26,242 nt of DNA from Apostichopus californicus (Eukaryota > Echinodermata > Holothuroidea > Aspidochirotida > Stichopodidae), in NCBI GenBank assembly GCA_020650975.1, contig JAIPMN010006768.1, positions 491 to 26,732 on the forward strand, read 5' to 3'. Below, piece by piece: positions 12,752 through 22,862 of this stretch. The translations under genes were made by a program, and so were the position numbers. Numbering within the stretch: the stretch's first letter is position 1; each line of letters opens with the position of its first letter. The notes under the pieces are model-generated. The model searched no databases. It saw nothing but the letters and a program-made list of their open reading frames with translations, and was not told the origin of the DNA.

Positions 12752-14941
12752 GATGTTACTAATTCAAGAGAAATCATCTACTATGCATCTTTCAATTTTC
12801 TAGTGAGTTAGAACATACAAAACCAACAAGTTATGATATGTTCTAAGATTTATATTCCTGATTCCAATGTAAGTTCACGACTTCAGCAGAGTTACAAAAT
12901 TGAGAAATTTTGTTACACAGACAGGAGGGAATCTGTCCAAACAGAAATGTGCAGAACGGTTCTGAACAAAAAAGATTTTCCTTCCTACGCAGTTCTGTTT
13001 TCCTTTCTATTTCCATTTTCTTTCTTTTTGGGGGGCTTTGTAAATGTGCAATTGACTGTAAGTAATTAATGCAAAGTGAAAGTTTCCTACCCAATGAAGT
13101 TCCAGCATGTAATTGGGCAATTAATTGTCAAAAGTACAACGTTTGTCTGAACACTGAGGAAGACTGAAGCAATTGATCACCTTCCTGAATTTTCATTTCC
13201 AACAAAGTTCTGAAAAAGTCATTAACGAGCAGATAAGATCTAACTTCATACTGTACGCATTACACAAAAATACTGACTAGGAACAGGGAAATTTGGAAAA
13301 ATCAAAGGAATTTACTCAAATTTTCATACTAACTATGATGGTCCTTAGTCTGTAGTGCTCACTATCGCCCAGTGGAAGAACATTTATTGCAACATTAGGA
13401 CAAACGTCCTTGACGACATGTAAAGAAATGTTTGTAAGAAGCTTAAAATTTTATTTGATGAAATTATAGTTAACGTCATGGTTACGAATGATTTTTAGAT
13501 TATGCGGCGGTTTGGTCTGAAAGCTCTCAAATTTTGAATTGTGTCGGATTTGTTTGATCTGTTCAGCTGGAGAGGAATACACCAATCAAGTGTGAATCCA
13601 ATCAACTCTCTAACAGGAGTTGAGAATTTTACCAATTTCTAGATATTTGTGTAACCAGTTACTTTTATGATTGAATACAGTTTTTTGGAAGCAACCATGG
13701 CTTGGGGAGAGATAGTTGTTAGGTGCATTAACCTTTATACAATGCAAGGTTTAATGGGAGTATGCAGGGAATCATTTATCTGGTATCAAAAATAGGCAAA
13801 TTGCTACAAAAACCAAAAAATATCTACAGCATTTTTTGCACACTGAAGAAGCAGACTAATTTCAGTATTTTATGAGTCTAAATCAAATTCATGAAACACA
13901 AAAAAGCTACCCAAACTGTGCAAACTTAATTATTCACTGGTATGTCGTGGTATATGTCTGGTGAAAATGCAATACTAATTCCCAGACTGACATGCACTAT
14001 CCCAGCGAACTCTACAAAAGCTCTGTCTGTGTCTATGATATAAACAACACCCTTTAACATTCCTGGCAAGCCCATTGTAACAACATACAATGGATCACGA
14101 ATCACGAATCACTATTTAAACATAAGGTAATCAGATAACTTTATCATAATTTAACAACTTAAAACTGATAGTGTACTGACACAATAGGAACAACAATGTT
14201 GTCAAACTGCATTGCTTTACCATGGGAACCACTAAAGGGCAACTTGAGGGAAAATATATAGCTTACATACTTTGCAAAGATCATCAAAACCAACAAGTAG
14301 CACTATATATAGCATGCAGTATTGCTGTCACTTAACATTATCATTTATCTAACTACAACATAAGAAATAAAGCCACTATTGTCATCATGTAGCTGGAAGA
14401 CAATCTTAACATGGCACAAAATTAAGTCAGCTGCCATTGAACCTTCACGGAAAGAGTACTCTTTCCTTGAACTTTATCAGCAGAGCCTTAAAACTCTACA
14501 AGAATGCCACAAAATTAATCTCCTTAGTGCAAAGTAAGCTGTTGGGTTTTGCTAACAGTCAATGTAACTTCTATGTGATTCAACTTTCTTAAAATACCAA
14601 CGTTTTATTACTGGTCCCCTAACACTACCCTGAGGTTGTCAGAGATCGATGCTGCGGTTGCATACATGTACGTACTTTGATTGTATATAATATTTGGTTA
14701 TGTTTGCTCCTTATTATTGGTCACTCTCAATTAACTCACTAGCTAGCAAGTACTAATTCACATTTTAGTGAAACTATGTAGCACTTGTGTGCCCTGGCCA
14801 CAGGGAATGACCTTAAATTAGGTCTTTGATTGTTTGGACAAAGTTGTCTTTGTCTCTAGCACTAGTGTATCCCACTTGTAAAATGGACAATCAGTGCTTA
14901 CATTAAGACCATGCAAGCCTCTAATGAAATGTGATACTTAC

Positions 14942-15051
14942 GATACATGCATCCTTGTTCTCCGTTCATCCTGGACCATCCGTGGCAACACTTGTATTTT
15001 GTAACATACTGCCTCTCATACACAAGTCTGTAGGTGGTATAGTAAGCACTC
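14942..15051 (-). CDS. Secreted EMI-domain protein, coding exon 3: second half of the EMI domain
   Basis: The exon is 110 nt: one base completing codon 109 (Arg), 36 codons, and one base of codon 146. The acceptor is TTTCACAATAG and the donor C|GTAAGTATC. It encodes SAYYTTYRLVY, then KYKCCHGW and a final GC, giving cysteines 130, 131 and 143. This is the C-terminal half of the EMI domain, with the YY..YR.VY and CC.GW signatures. Together with exon 2 the domain spans about residues 67-143 and has seven cysteines, so it looks complete. An alternative acceptor 24 nt further in (CTACAG) would remove the AYYTTYR motif, so the longer exon is preferred. The protein must continue, since the exon ends mid-codon at a strong donor. 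EGF-like repeats would be expected next in a MEGF6-type protein, but that is inference. Confidence 0.9.
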
Positions 15052-15752
15052 CTATTGTGAAAGATTCAAAAGAACATAAATTAGTTAACAATCCTTCAAA
15101 TGAGAAACATTTTCATAGTTCCAAGGTTGTATAATTTGTAAAATAATTTTTTTTTATTAAACTAACAATAACATATATAGTCAGAACTGACCTGTTCCCA
15201 CCAACCATTTAGCGTTAAAGGAGTGTTCCAGACATTTAAAATACAAGATGACTATCTGTTTTGGTTGTATTGTTGGTCTGTAACAATATCCACTCTATAT
15301 TTATGCCTCCTATCATCCTTTAAGGTTAAAGAGGAGTCTAGATCACTCCACCACAATATTGGAACAATTAGGCTACAAATGGTAAGAACCCCTGAAGACT
15401 CTGACATCACTTGATTAGAAGATTGAAATATATTAATTAGTCATCAAGGATCAATGTTGAAGGGCAAAAAAAAAACATAAATCTCCTTGAAGTCTATCAT
15501 CACATAAGAAAAATGGTCAAGTGGAATACAATATGATTTGACAATTTATCTGCAATTAGAAGTCCTTGTTAGAAGAGTGATGTATTTACAGCCCACTTGA
15601 GTGTCGTCAACATGCTGCACTGGTCTACTGAGATGTCAATAGTGGATCAAATTAAAGGGCAACCACAAAGTATGATAATGATTGAATCAATCAATGCTAT
15701 CAGCAAGGATGTAATAGGTGTCGACACTAACTTAACTGGGAGAGGAAAATGT

Positions 15753-15774
15753 GGGGGGGGGGGAGGGGAGAGGA
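15753..15774. repeat. G-rich tract
   Basis: A G11 run is followed by AGGGGAGAGGAG on the plus strand, within intron 2. Confidence 0.9.
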
Positions 15775-16926
15775 GTTAACTAGGGTCATCTAAGATCAAC
15801 AATCCAGGGGGTAAAATATGGAGCTGTATCTATTATGCACAAATGGGAAATATTGAATGAGCAATCTGTTGTAACACAAAATCTAGATAATTGCCTCGGA
15901 TGTGGTGGGCATTGCTGAATTTATGACTGGCAAGGGCATGTACACAAAAACTGGTAAGAATTTTCCAATGCATCTGTTCGTTTCAATGTTAACTGTGAAA
16001 GCCAGGTAAAGTCATTTTGATACTGTGCCCTAGTCACTCACTGCTGGCTTCCACCTCAGAACTTCCAAAAATTATGACCTCAGTTGATCATTTGGACTTA
16101 TGGTGATAATGTGCGTTTTTGTGAGGATATGTGTAAAAGTGTAATTTATATTCATCAGAACTTTTCTTGACATTTTTGTTTGGCAGTGTTGATTGGTACA
16201 GTAGTGTGGCCTAGGCTGGCATTTTTATCACCAATTATGCTAACAAATGATACTGAGTCTGTTGAACAGTGATATACTATATGCTAGAGGAGTCTACTTG
16301 CTATTTATCAAAACTACACTATGGAGTGCCCCCCCCCCCAGGAAGGAGGGCAGTATTGAAGAACTTAGTATGCATAGACTCTGGATTTGTGACCTGATTA
16401 ATTCACTTTGGCTTCGGCTTTGAGTACAACATTCTGTATGCTGCCGTGTTGAATGAATCTAACTGTTATAGTTATTAGCGACTTTGCGATCCACCTTATA
16501 GTCATTACCACTTTGCAATCCACGGTGCCTCTCACAATTTTGCAAGGTCGGTAAGAGTGACTCCATAGTATTCTCTTTCTGTGAGCTAAAAATGGCAATC
16601 ACCATGGCAACAACAATCTAGATCACTTGATACATTATGATAGAAAGTCTGAGTGCAAAAAAAATTTACAGAAGATCACACCACTTTCTGATTTTTTATG
16701 ACTTGAAGATGCAAAGGACATGCATGTTTTTGGCTTTAAGAATAATATTACTTCAGAACCGTGCATAATTGAGTGGTAACCAATGTAGAATTTAAGCAGA
16801 TATTTCAGCCCAAATGTCATGTTAATTTCAATCATATCCTAGCAGTCAGATACATACATTGAACAAGTTATCATAAAATTGAAATTCACATCTTCATCTT
16901 AGAACATGTACTATCAAGCTGTGTTA

Positions 16927-16959
16927 CCCCCCTGCCCCCCCCCCACCCCCGCCCCCCCC
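16927..16959. repeat. C-rich tract
   Basis: Several C runs are broken by single A, G or T bases, 33 bp in all. On the transcribed minus-strand RNA it is a G-rich tract with quadruplex potential. Confidence 0.95.
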
Positions 16960-18051
16960 TTCTGATGCAGATTATTTCAACACAATCTGCTTTACATGCA
17001 ATCTTGCGTATCTATTTAAGACAACAGAATGCAGTACAAAATTGATAATGATTCAGAGCTCTACAAATATTTTCATCAGGTCTCTCAACACTCTTTATCT
17101 TTATGACTCTTTTAATGTCAAATTATTAGTGACAGAGCATGTTCCAAACCTGGTAACTCTGTCACTCCCATTTGTAATATCTCTAATTGAACGTGACAAA
17201 TCATGTCAGAGACCTGAGATGGCTGAGGCATCCAATGGAACTAATATCTACCATCAAGATATTATAGACGGCCTTACTTAAAGTAATCACCGTGGTAACT
17301 CATCAAGCAATCCAACAATCTCAAGAATGGCATTTGACTGTTAAGAGGATGTAACCTAAGAATCAATACTAATTATAGCAAGCAGTTATTTTTAGGGCGA
17401 GTGTTGTTCTCCATGGGAGACAGGTAACAAATATTAAGTCATAGCCTATATTACAATGAACGATAAAACATTACATGAAATATTTCTCGGAATAAATGAT
17501 TAATAACAACTCCTAAATGAGGAGCAACCAATTGGTGGTTGTAAATTCATAAATTTGCAAAAGTGTGTCTCTCATGTGCAAACTTTACATGGCTGGACAA
17601 ATCTAATTACTATGTAGTACTCAAAACTTAAATTGATCTAGTTGTTTCCGAAATATGTTCCCCTCATAGCATTTATCCTATATTTTTTCCTATGAGTTTC
17701 GAGTGAACTAAAAGGAGGTATATTTACCATTAAGAACTAGTTCAAATGCCAAAGGAAACCCTTTAGCAGGCCAACCGACCGGTACAATACAATCAGAGTA
17801 TAGTAATAATAGATCAATTTCTCATCATTTTTGACCTTGAGTACTTTTTATTTTATCAATGGCATCCCTATTATTTCCTGATATGTGTGGTTGATTATTA
17901 TAAATGAGCAGATTAGCATTGTGTTCATTACCATTACCCAAAACTATAAGTTTATCTTTGGGGATGAGAATATTCAGATGTTTTCCACGTTTTAACTAAA
18001 ACTTTTTTTAAAGTTACTAAACACACTATCCGAGAATAATAACAGGCAATA

Positions 18052-18619
18052 GTAATATGAGTTTGTATTAAACAAGAAAGCAATAGCAGGCTACTGGAAC
18101 AGTATGAGTTTATATTAAACAAGAAAACAATAGCAGGCTACTGGAACAGTATGAGTTTATATTAAACAAGAAAACAATAGCAGGCTACTTGAACATTATG
18201 AGTTTATATTAAACAATAGCAGGCTACTGGAACAGTATGAGTTTATATTAAACAAGAAAACAATAGCAGGCTACTGGAACATTATGAGTTTGTATTAAAC
18301 AAGAAAACAATAGCAGGCTACTGGACCAGTATGAGTTAATATTAAACAAGAAAACAATAGCCGGCTACTGGAACAGTATGAGTTTATATTAAACAAGAAA
18401 AAATAGCAGGCTACTTGAACATTATGAGTTTGTATTAAACAAGAAAACAATAGCAGGCTACTGGACCAGTATGAGTTAATATTAAACAAGAAAACAATAG
18501 CAGGCTACTGGAACAGTATGAGTTTATATTAAACAAGAAAACAATAGCAGGCTACTGGAACAGTATGAGTTTATAATCATTATTATTATTACACAAGAAA
18601 ACAATATGCAGGCTACTGC
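18052..18619. repeat. Minisatellite, 47-bp unit, about 12 copies
   Basis: The unit begins AGTATGAGTTTATATT, continues AAACAAGAAAACAATAGC and ends AGGCTACTGGAAC. About 11 full copies and one degenerate last copy are present. One copy (near 18200) lacks 8 bases, and another lacks one. Variants TTAATATT and GGACC recur in the same order three units apart, showing that a block of about 140 bp was itself duplicated. The last copy is interrupted by an ATT-rich insert near 18575. Open frames read across it on the minus strand are by-products of the repeat. Confidence 0.93.
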
Positions 18620-18705
18620 AGGGCTAGTTGTCCATCTCTCAAAACTGGTTGATGGCTAAAGCCAAGGGCTGGCAAATCAAGGCATATCCTGTTACCATCA
18701 CTCAG

Positions 18706-18721
18706 CCCCCCCCCCCCCCCC
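18706..18721. repeat. C16 homopolymer just downstream of exon 2
   Basis: This run of 16 C on the plus strand is a G run in the transcript, about 90 nt inside intron 2 from the exon 2 donor. G runs near a donor can influence splicing; that effect here is inference. Confidence 0.97.
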
Positions 18722-18808
18722 GAAATGAAAGATATAATTTTTTTCACCCCATAGAGATAATTTAGAGACATTTGATAGTAATTTCCTCCAAATACATCTT
18801 GATCTTAC

Positions 18809-18946
18809 CGTCTTTCATATCCAACACACCATCTTCTGGTATAACCACAGTCTGGTCTCCAGATCTTCACAGTCTTGATATAGGATCGTACACAAGGTTG
18901 TCTTGTTGCCACCATTTGTTCCTCCTGATAAGGGCAAGTGTTTGGC
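18809..18946 (-). CDS. Secreted EMI-domain protein, coding exon 2: first half of the EMI domain
   Basis: The exon is 138 nt: one base completing codon 63, 45 codons, and two bases of codon 109. The acceptor is TTTCCATGCAG and the donor CG|GTAAGATC. It encodes residues 64-108, starting PNTC and containing RQPCV, VKIWRPDC and WCVGYERR. This is the N-terminal half of an EMI domain, a small cysteine-rich extracellular module used in protein-protein contacts and multimerisation. Cysteines are at 67, 81, 96 and 103. From known families, the PN-C start, RQPCV-like motif and WCVG-ERR motif match the EMI domain of MEGF6-type proteins better than those of EMILINs, MEGF10 or collagen XXVI. The exon is too short and lacks an ATG in the right place, so it appears only when the opposite strand is read by eye. 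The join to both neighbours is in frame. Confidence 0.9.
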
Positions 18947-19511
18947 CTGCATGGAAATCATAGAAATATTGATAAATCATTGATGTTTATTCAAATTTGG
19001 GTGTAGTGCATATAATCACCATGGTAGAGATGTACCGTAGCAACCCCAGGAAATGCAACTGCCTCTTGACCGGATTTTTAATCTATTAGACTATTATAAG
19101 ATTTAAGTTAACATAAGATGCATGGATACTAAGTTAATTGATAATACTACATTGGTCAGGCCAGATCACAATAAATCCCACTTTGACAGGAAATGCTACT
19201 AGATATAGGGACCCCCATGAAGAATATAAACAATTTTTAACTTCAATTTTTCACTTTTCTTTAGTGATAGCTCATGCAACACTACACAAATTATAAATAC
19301 ATTGACAATGTTGTTCCATACAAATCAATTGGTTCTTTTCCTTTTCTACCCATATCACATCACCTGCCCAACTATAAACTACGGTGCAGTAAGCCAATCA
19401 TATGATCCACATCAACGTGCCCCATAATGTCATGGTCACTGGTCATTATAAGGAGCATTTGTTGATATTAAGAGATAAGAAAATTTACAAATTTCAGGTT
19501 GAATAGCAAAC

Positions 19512-19766
19512 AGAGTACAACAAGTAATGAAGCAAATCAGTGAATTGTAATTGCCTGTCTCATTCACAACTTTCCAGAAAGTTCAAGGCCATGCAGGAAG
19601 TACCATTTTTCATGGGAATCATGGGACTTTGTCCTAAGAGGAAGAACATGAAAACTGTGTGCAACGTGATCCCAAAGCGATCAAAGTTCAACTTTAAGCA
19701 TATCACTGCTTGTTTCCTAAACATGGTTGGAATTCACTTACCTGTAAACATGTGATGCATTTGGGG
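19512..19766. repeat. Diverged segmental duplication, copy 1
   Basis: This segment is repeated with substitutions and small indels at 20051-20328, about 540 bp away. Shared blocks include ATGAAGCAAATCAGTGAATT, GAAAACTGTGTGCA and the stretch ending CACTTACCTGTA. It contains a 71-codon open frame on the plus strand that copy 2 does not preserve, so that frame is unlikely to be a gene. Both copies keep a strong splice-donor-like CAG|GTAAGTGAAT on the minus strand. Confidence 0.85.
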
Positions 19767-20050
19767 ATGATAAACAAACAAAAGCTAGCTGGCATTAAGT
19801 GCACTCACAAGTTTGTTAATTGACTGTGGTATCGCACTATCATCAATGTAGTTCATGCATATTCATTCTCTCATTTACATAAATATCAAACAATCACTAG
19901 TCACATTATCTTGATCATCATGTTGATATTCTGAGACATGCAAAGAAGTTAAAGAACCAAAATTTGCTTTGAGCACAACGTGTGAAGAATGTAAACAGTT
20001 CCAGTTATAGGCCAAGGCAATCACACTGAGTAAATGTGCCAGGCACCAAC

Positions 20051-20328
20051 AGAGTTCAACAAAATGTAATGAAGCAAATCAGTGAATTGCTTTGCCTGTC
20101 TCAAACACAACTTGCCAGGAAGTTCAGGGCCAGGCCGGAAGTGTAAGTACTACTTTTCAAGTTTTCATGGGACTTGGGGTCCTAACAGGTAGAATGTATG
20201 AAAACTGTGTGCAGCATGATCCAAATGCAATCAAAGTTCAAATTTAAGCATATATATCACTGCTTGTTTCCTGAACATGGCTGGTATTCACTTACCTGTA
20301 TACATGTATGTTGATGATGCATATGGGG
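20051..20328. repeat. Diverged segmental duplication, copy 2
   Basis: This is the partner of 19512-19766 in direct orientation. It has small insertions (for example near 20138-20150 and 20250) relative to copy 1. The duplicated pair lies just left of the hAT element, in the same intron. Confidence 0.85.
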
Positions 20329-20431
20329 TATAAAGCAAGAGTATGAACTGAACTTTGGAACTGATTTCATTACCTGGACGCCAGGTATTTATATATTAAT
20401 TTTTTTACATTAAAGGATATAAACTCTGTTA

Positions 20432-20439
20432 GCGTAAAG
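20432..20439. repeat. Left target-site duplication of the large hAT element
   Basis: The 8 bases GCGTAAAG lie directly before the CAGTG end of the element. The same 8 bases follow its other end at 22249-22256. Confidence 0.92.
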
Positions 20440-20450
20440 CAGTGTTGTAG

Positions 20451-20646
20451 TCGAGTACTTGTATCCGAGTACCAAGTACTTCCGAGTATTTTGGGGTCCG
20501 AGTACCAAGTACCACTATCCGAGTCCGAGTATTTCAGGATCCGAGTACCGAGTACCACTGTCCGAGTCCGAGTACTTGGGGGTCCGAGTACCGAGTACGA
20601 GTACTTTATAATCCGAGTACTTTTCGAGTACTTTTCGAGTACTTTC
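20451..20646. repeat. Left subterminal array of GAGTAC motifs
   Basis: About 12 exact copies of GAGTAC, usually preceded by C or CC, plus variants (GAGTAT, GAGTCC, AAGTAC), are packed into about 195 bp. Spacers vary from 0 to about 14 bases, and the motifs point the same way. In hAT elements such subterminal repeats are commonly transposase-binding sites; that role here is inferred. Confidence 0.88.
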
Positions 20647-21121
20647 CAATATGCCTACTGTTCAATAAAACTGCAAGCATTGTATGTGTATATAACAGCC
20701 CATATGAGTCACATCAACAAGTCCTTGTGTTACAATGCACATTGATGTGAATTTACATCACCCAACCAAATTTGTTAACAGTTGCCCTACTGAAGATGAT
20801 TGGAATATGGAGATATGATCTTAAGGTGAATGAACAGTATGAGATAATAGATGATAAAAATATTGTAAAGCATATATATGTTGATAACTCATTTATTACA
20901 CTTTAGAGTAGTACACCTTACACCCTTTTTAATTAAGCTGTGGTATCTTATACTAAACGACTAATTTTGCATAGAGATAATGCATTTTGTACATACCTCC
21001 TGCCTCTTTCGAGGGTATACTGTTTTCAAAATCTCCCGAAAATAATATTGTACAACAGTAAATATGACAATCCTTCATGTATTTTGTCTATCAACATGTG
21101 TCAATAGAGAAACATAAAACA

Positions 21122-21129
21122 ATACCAGT
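21122..21129. repeat. Left target-site duplication of the nested MITE
   Basis: ATACCAGT, identical to 21433-21440, sits directly before the CAGGG end. Confidence 0.85.
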
Positions 21130-21432
21130 CAGGGCTGAAAATACACAGGGGCAATGGACAATTTGCCCCCAGTGTGCCCAATATTTCCCCGAAAACAATT
21201 TCAGTGGGCAATTTTTTTGAGCCTAAAATAGGCTTCATGTTGCAGTACACCCTTTGCCAATTGGCCTATTAAACCACTTTTAGAAGTACATATAATGTAT
21301 TCTACTTTAGGCTAACAAAAAATGAAAATAAATAGCCCCTGTGAAATGAAAAAGAGCCCATGTGAACTTGCTCATGTGGGCGGTTTTCTATGGAAAATAA
21401 CCCCTCTGAGCAAAATATTAATTCCAGGCCTG
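21130..21432. mobile_element. Nested 303-bp hAT-like MITE inside the larger hAT element
   Basis: The left end reads CAGGGCTGAAAAT and the reverse complement of the right end reads CAGGCCTGGAATT, an imperfect terminal inverted repeat. Both ends are flanked by ATACCAGT (21122-21129 and 21433-21440), a perfect 8-bp target-site duplication. CAGGG-type ends and 8-bp duplications again point to hAT. The interior has no useful open frame and contains several GGGCAA/TTGCCC-like segments. It inserted into the 1.8-kb element after that element was in place, or was carried along with it. Confidence 0.87.
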
Positions 21433-21440
21433 ATACCAGT
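21433..21440. repeat. Right target-site duplication of the nested MITE
   Basis: ATACCAGT, identical to 21122-21129, directly follows the GGCCTG end. Confidence 0.85.
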
Positions 21441-22027
21441 AATTTAATATGTAAAATTGTGAATATAAGAGGAAGTAATGTTTAATACTAAGCAGTATAG
21501 TGTCTGTCCTTTAGACTTTTATAATCAAGTATCGGCTCTTTCAACGTGAACTAGAATATCCAAAATAGTCACGATAGTCTAAGTCTTGTAGAAATTTTTC
21601 TGGTTACATTTCAAGAATACCAGATCTCCGAGACGCTGTGCCACAATTTTTGCCAATTTTTTGAAAAGAATTATTTTAAAACTGCCAAGAGCCCGAGACA
21701 AAAGAGTATGCTACTGACTGACTGAAAGTGTGTGCAACAAACTTTTAACGTTAGTGATCGCAGCGTGCTTCTAGTTTCCACAATTGTACTTTCCAGTTTG
21801 CATCTCCGTGATTATTTCTGGGCATTAATTAACAGGCAATGTGCCAATGTCGCAATAACAGATACAGCAATAATGTGTTGCATGTGGAAACACTTTTGCA
21901 CTGCTAAATGTTGCGTGTTATGGAGTTGATAAATTAAAAATTTATTGCCGAAAGCGAGAACATAAGTTAAAGAAATGCTGAAATTTTGCATATATTTGGT
22001 ATTTTTCCCGGATGTATTTTGTTTAAA

Positions 22028-22240
22028 ATACTCGTAAAGTACTCCTACATTCGAGTACTTTTCATTCCGAGTACCGAGTACCTTTGTACGAGTACGAGTA
22101 CTTTGACTATCGAGTACCAAGTACCGATGGTCGAGTACGAGTATTTTCCCAAACGAGTACGAGTACTTTCGTACGAGTACGAGTACTTCGAAAATCGGTA
22201 CTCGAGTAGTACTCGAGTATCGAGTACTTTTCGAGTACTA
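22028..22240. repeat. Right subterminal array of GAGTAC motifs
   Basis: About 13 copies of GAGTAC, often as ACGAGTACGAGTACTT pairs, lie next to the right end of the hAT element. A few copies are in the opposite orientation (TACTCG) near 22030 and 22200-22220. Most share the orientation of the left array rather than being its mirror image. Confidence 0.88.
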
Positions 22241-22248
22241 CAACACTG

Positions 22249-22256
22249 GCGTAAAG
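22249..22256. repeat. Right target-site duplication of the large hAT element
   Basis: GCGTAAAG directly follows the CACTG end of the element and is identical to the left copy at 20432-20439. Confidence 0.92.
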
Positions 22257-22862
22257 CATATCTTCCGAGGCCCTGGATATTTCCACCCGAGACCCGAGGT
22301 ATGTTTTGTTGAAGACCTATAGAGCCCCTTCACAGAACTAAACTGAACTCAATTTACCAATCTTTGCTCACCAAAGGAAAATCATAGCATTGGATAATTC
22401 ACAGATTAATTGTAGCTTCAATTTTGGAGTGATCATGTTTAAAGGTTTTCAGACTTTGATGCATATTGACCTCATGTGACCTCTACCAATTTCAATAGAA
22501 TTCTTGCACTCACCAAGCTGGGTCTACATACTACATATGAAGTTCAAGAAAGACGTACTTCTTGTGTTATCGTGTTTACAAGATTTTCAGACTTTCACCT
22601 AAATGTTGACCGCAAATGTCCGACTTCGACTGGGCACATAGTTGGCGTTTTAGGAGACAATGCGTCGCTTGTATAGGCCTACACGAGTATTTTGTTGATG
22701 CAAAGGACCGCAAGTGTGCAATACCTTAGCCTAAGTAATGCTTCACAATGGAAACCACTGCGTAGTTACATCATGGCATCAGCAAAACGTTCGTAATTTT
22801 CCCTCTTTCCGAGCAACCATGCAGCCGTAATGTCATTCATTCTCAAAATTATGACTGCTTCG

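Larger units (their letters stand above)
1..14941 (-). other. Downstream intron(s) or flank with no confident coding exon
   Basis: The donor of exon 3 lies at 14941-14940, so the sequence to the left is at least partly intron 3. I read both strands for EGF-like cysteine patterns (C-x-C-x-x-G-F-x-G-x-x-C) next to plausible splice sites and found none. The longer open frames here are AT-rich, lack matching splice phases or domain motifs, and are probably chance. Recognisable content is limited to a G19 run, a SINE-like unit, a short tandem duplication, an inverted repeat, and two weak candidate exons near 1.3 and 2.3 kb. Elsewhere (for example 2600-2980, 4250-8800, 9020-11280 and 12760-14900) I see nothing definable. 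Confidence 0.6.
15052..18808 (-). other. Intron 2 of the EMI-domain gene
   Basis: This 3,757-nt intron interrupts the EMI domain itself, between the two Arg residues of the YERR motif (phase 2). It contains the 47-bp minisatellite, a C16 run (18706-18721), two other C-rich runs (16329-16339 and 16927-16959) and a G-rich run (15753-15774). No coding exon is needed inside it, because exons 2 and 3 give an unbroken EMI domain. The stretches 15075-15750, 15780-16320, 16340-16920 and 16970-18050 contain nothing recognisable beyond AT-rich sequence. Confidence 0.85.
20440..22248. mobile_element. Non-autonomous hAT-type DNA transposon (1,809 bp)
   Basis: The element starts CAGTGTTGTAGT and its other end is the exact reverse complement of those 12 bases. 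It is flanked on both sides by GCGTAAAG, a perfect 8-bp target-site duplication. CAGTG-type ends with 8-bp duplications are the hallmark of the hAT superfamily. No open frame long enough for a hAT transposase is present; the internal frames are about 60-100 codons and overlap on opposite strands, so the copy must depend on a transposase made elsewhere. Both ends carry dense arrays of GAGTAC motifs. A second small hAT-like element lies inside it, so the original copy was about 1.5 kb. The intact duplication suggests a fairly recent insertion. Confidence 0.93.

Noticed and set aside
12843-13094. Overlapping plus and minus open frames with cysteines near 12.9-13.1 kb
   Set aside because: Both strands are open over the same AT-rich stretch, the cysteine spacing is irregular, and no splice sites fit.
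13928-14077. 50-codon minus-strand frame beginning MGLPGMLKGVV
   Set aside because: It reads like a protein by eye but is short, has no splice context and no known domain.
18295-18489. Minus-strand open frame of repeated hydrophobic segments
   Set aside because: It is a translation of the 47-bp minisatellite. The unit length is not a multiple of three, and frames break between copies.
20440-22248. Search for a hAT transposase inside the large element
   Set aside because: No frame shows the length or the C-terminal dimerisation-region features of a hAT transposase; the element is non-autonomous.
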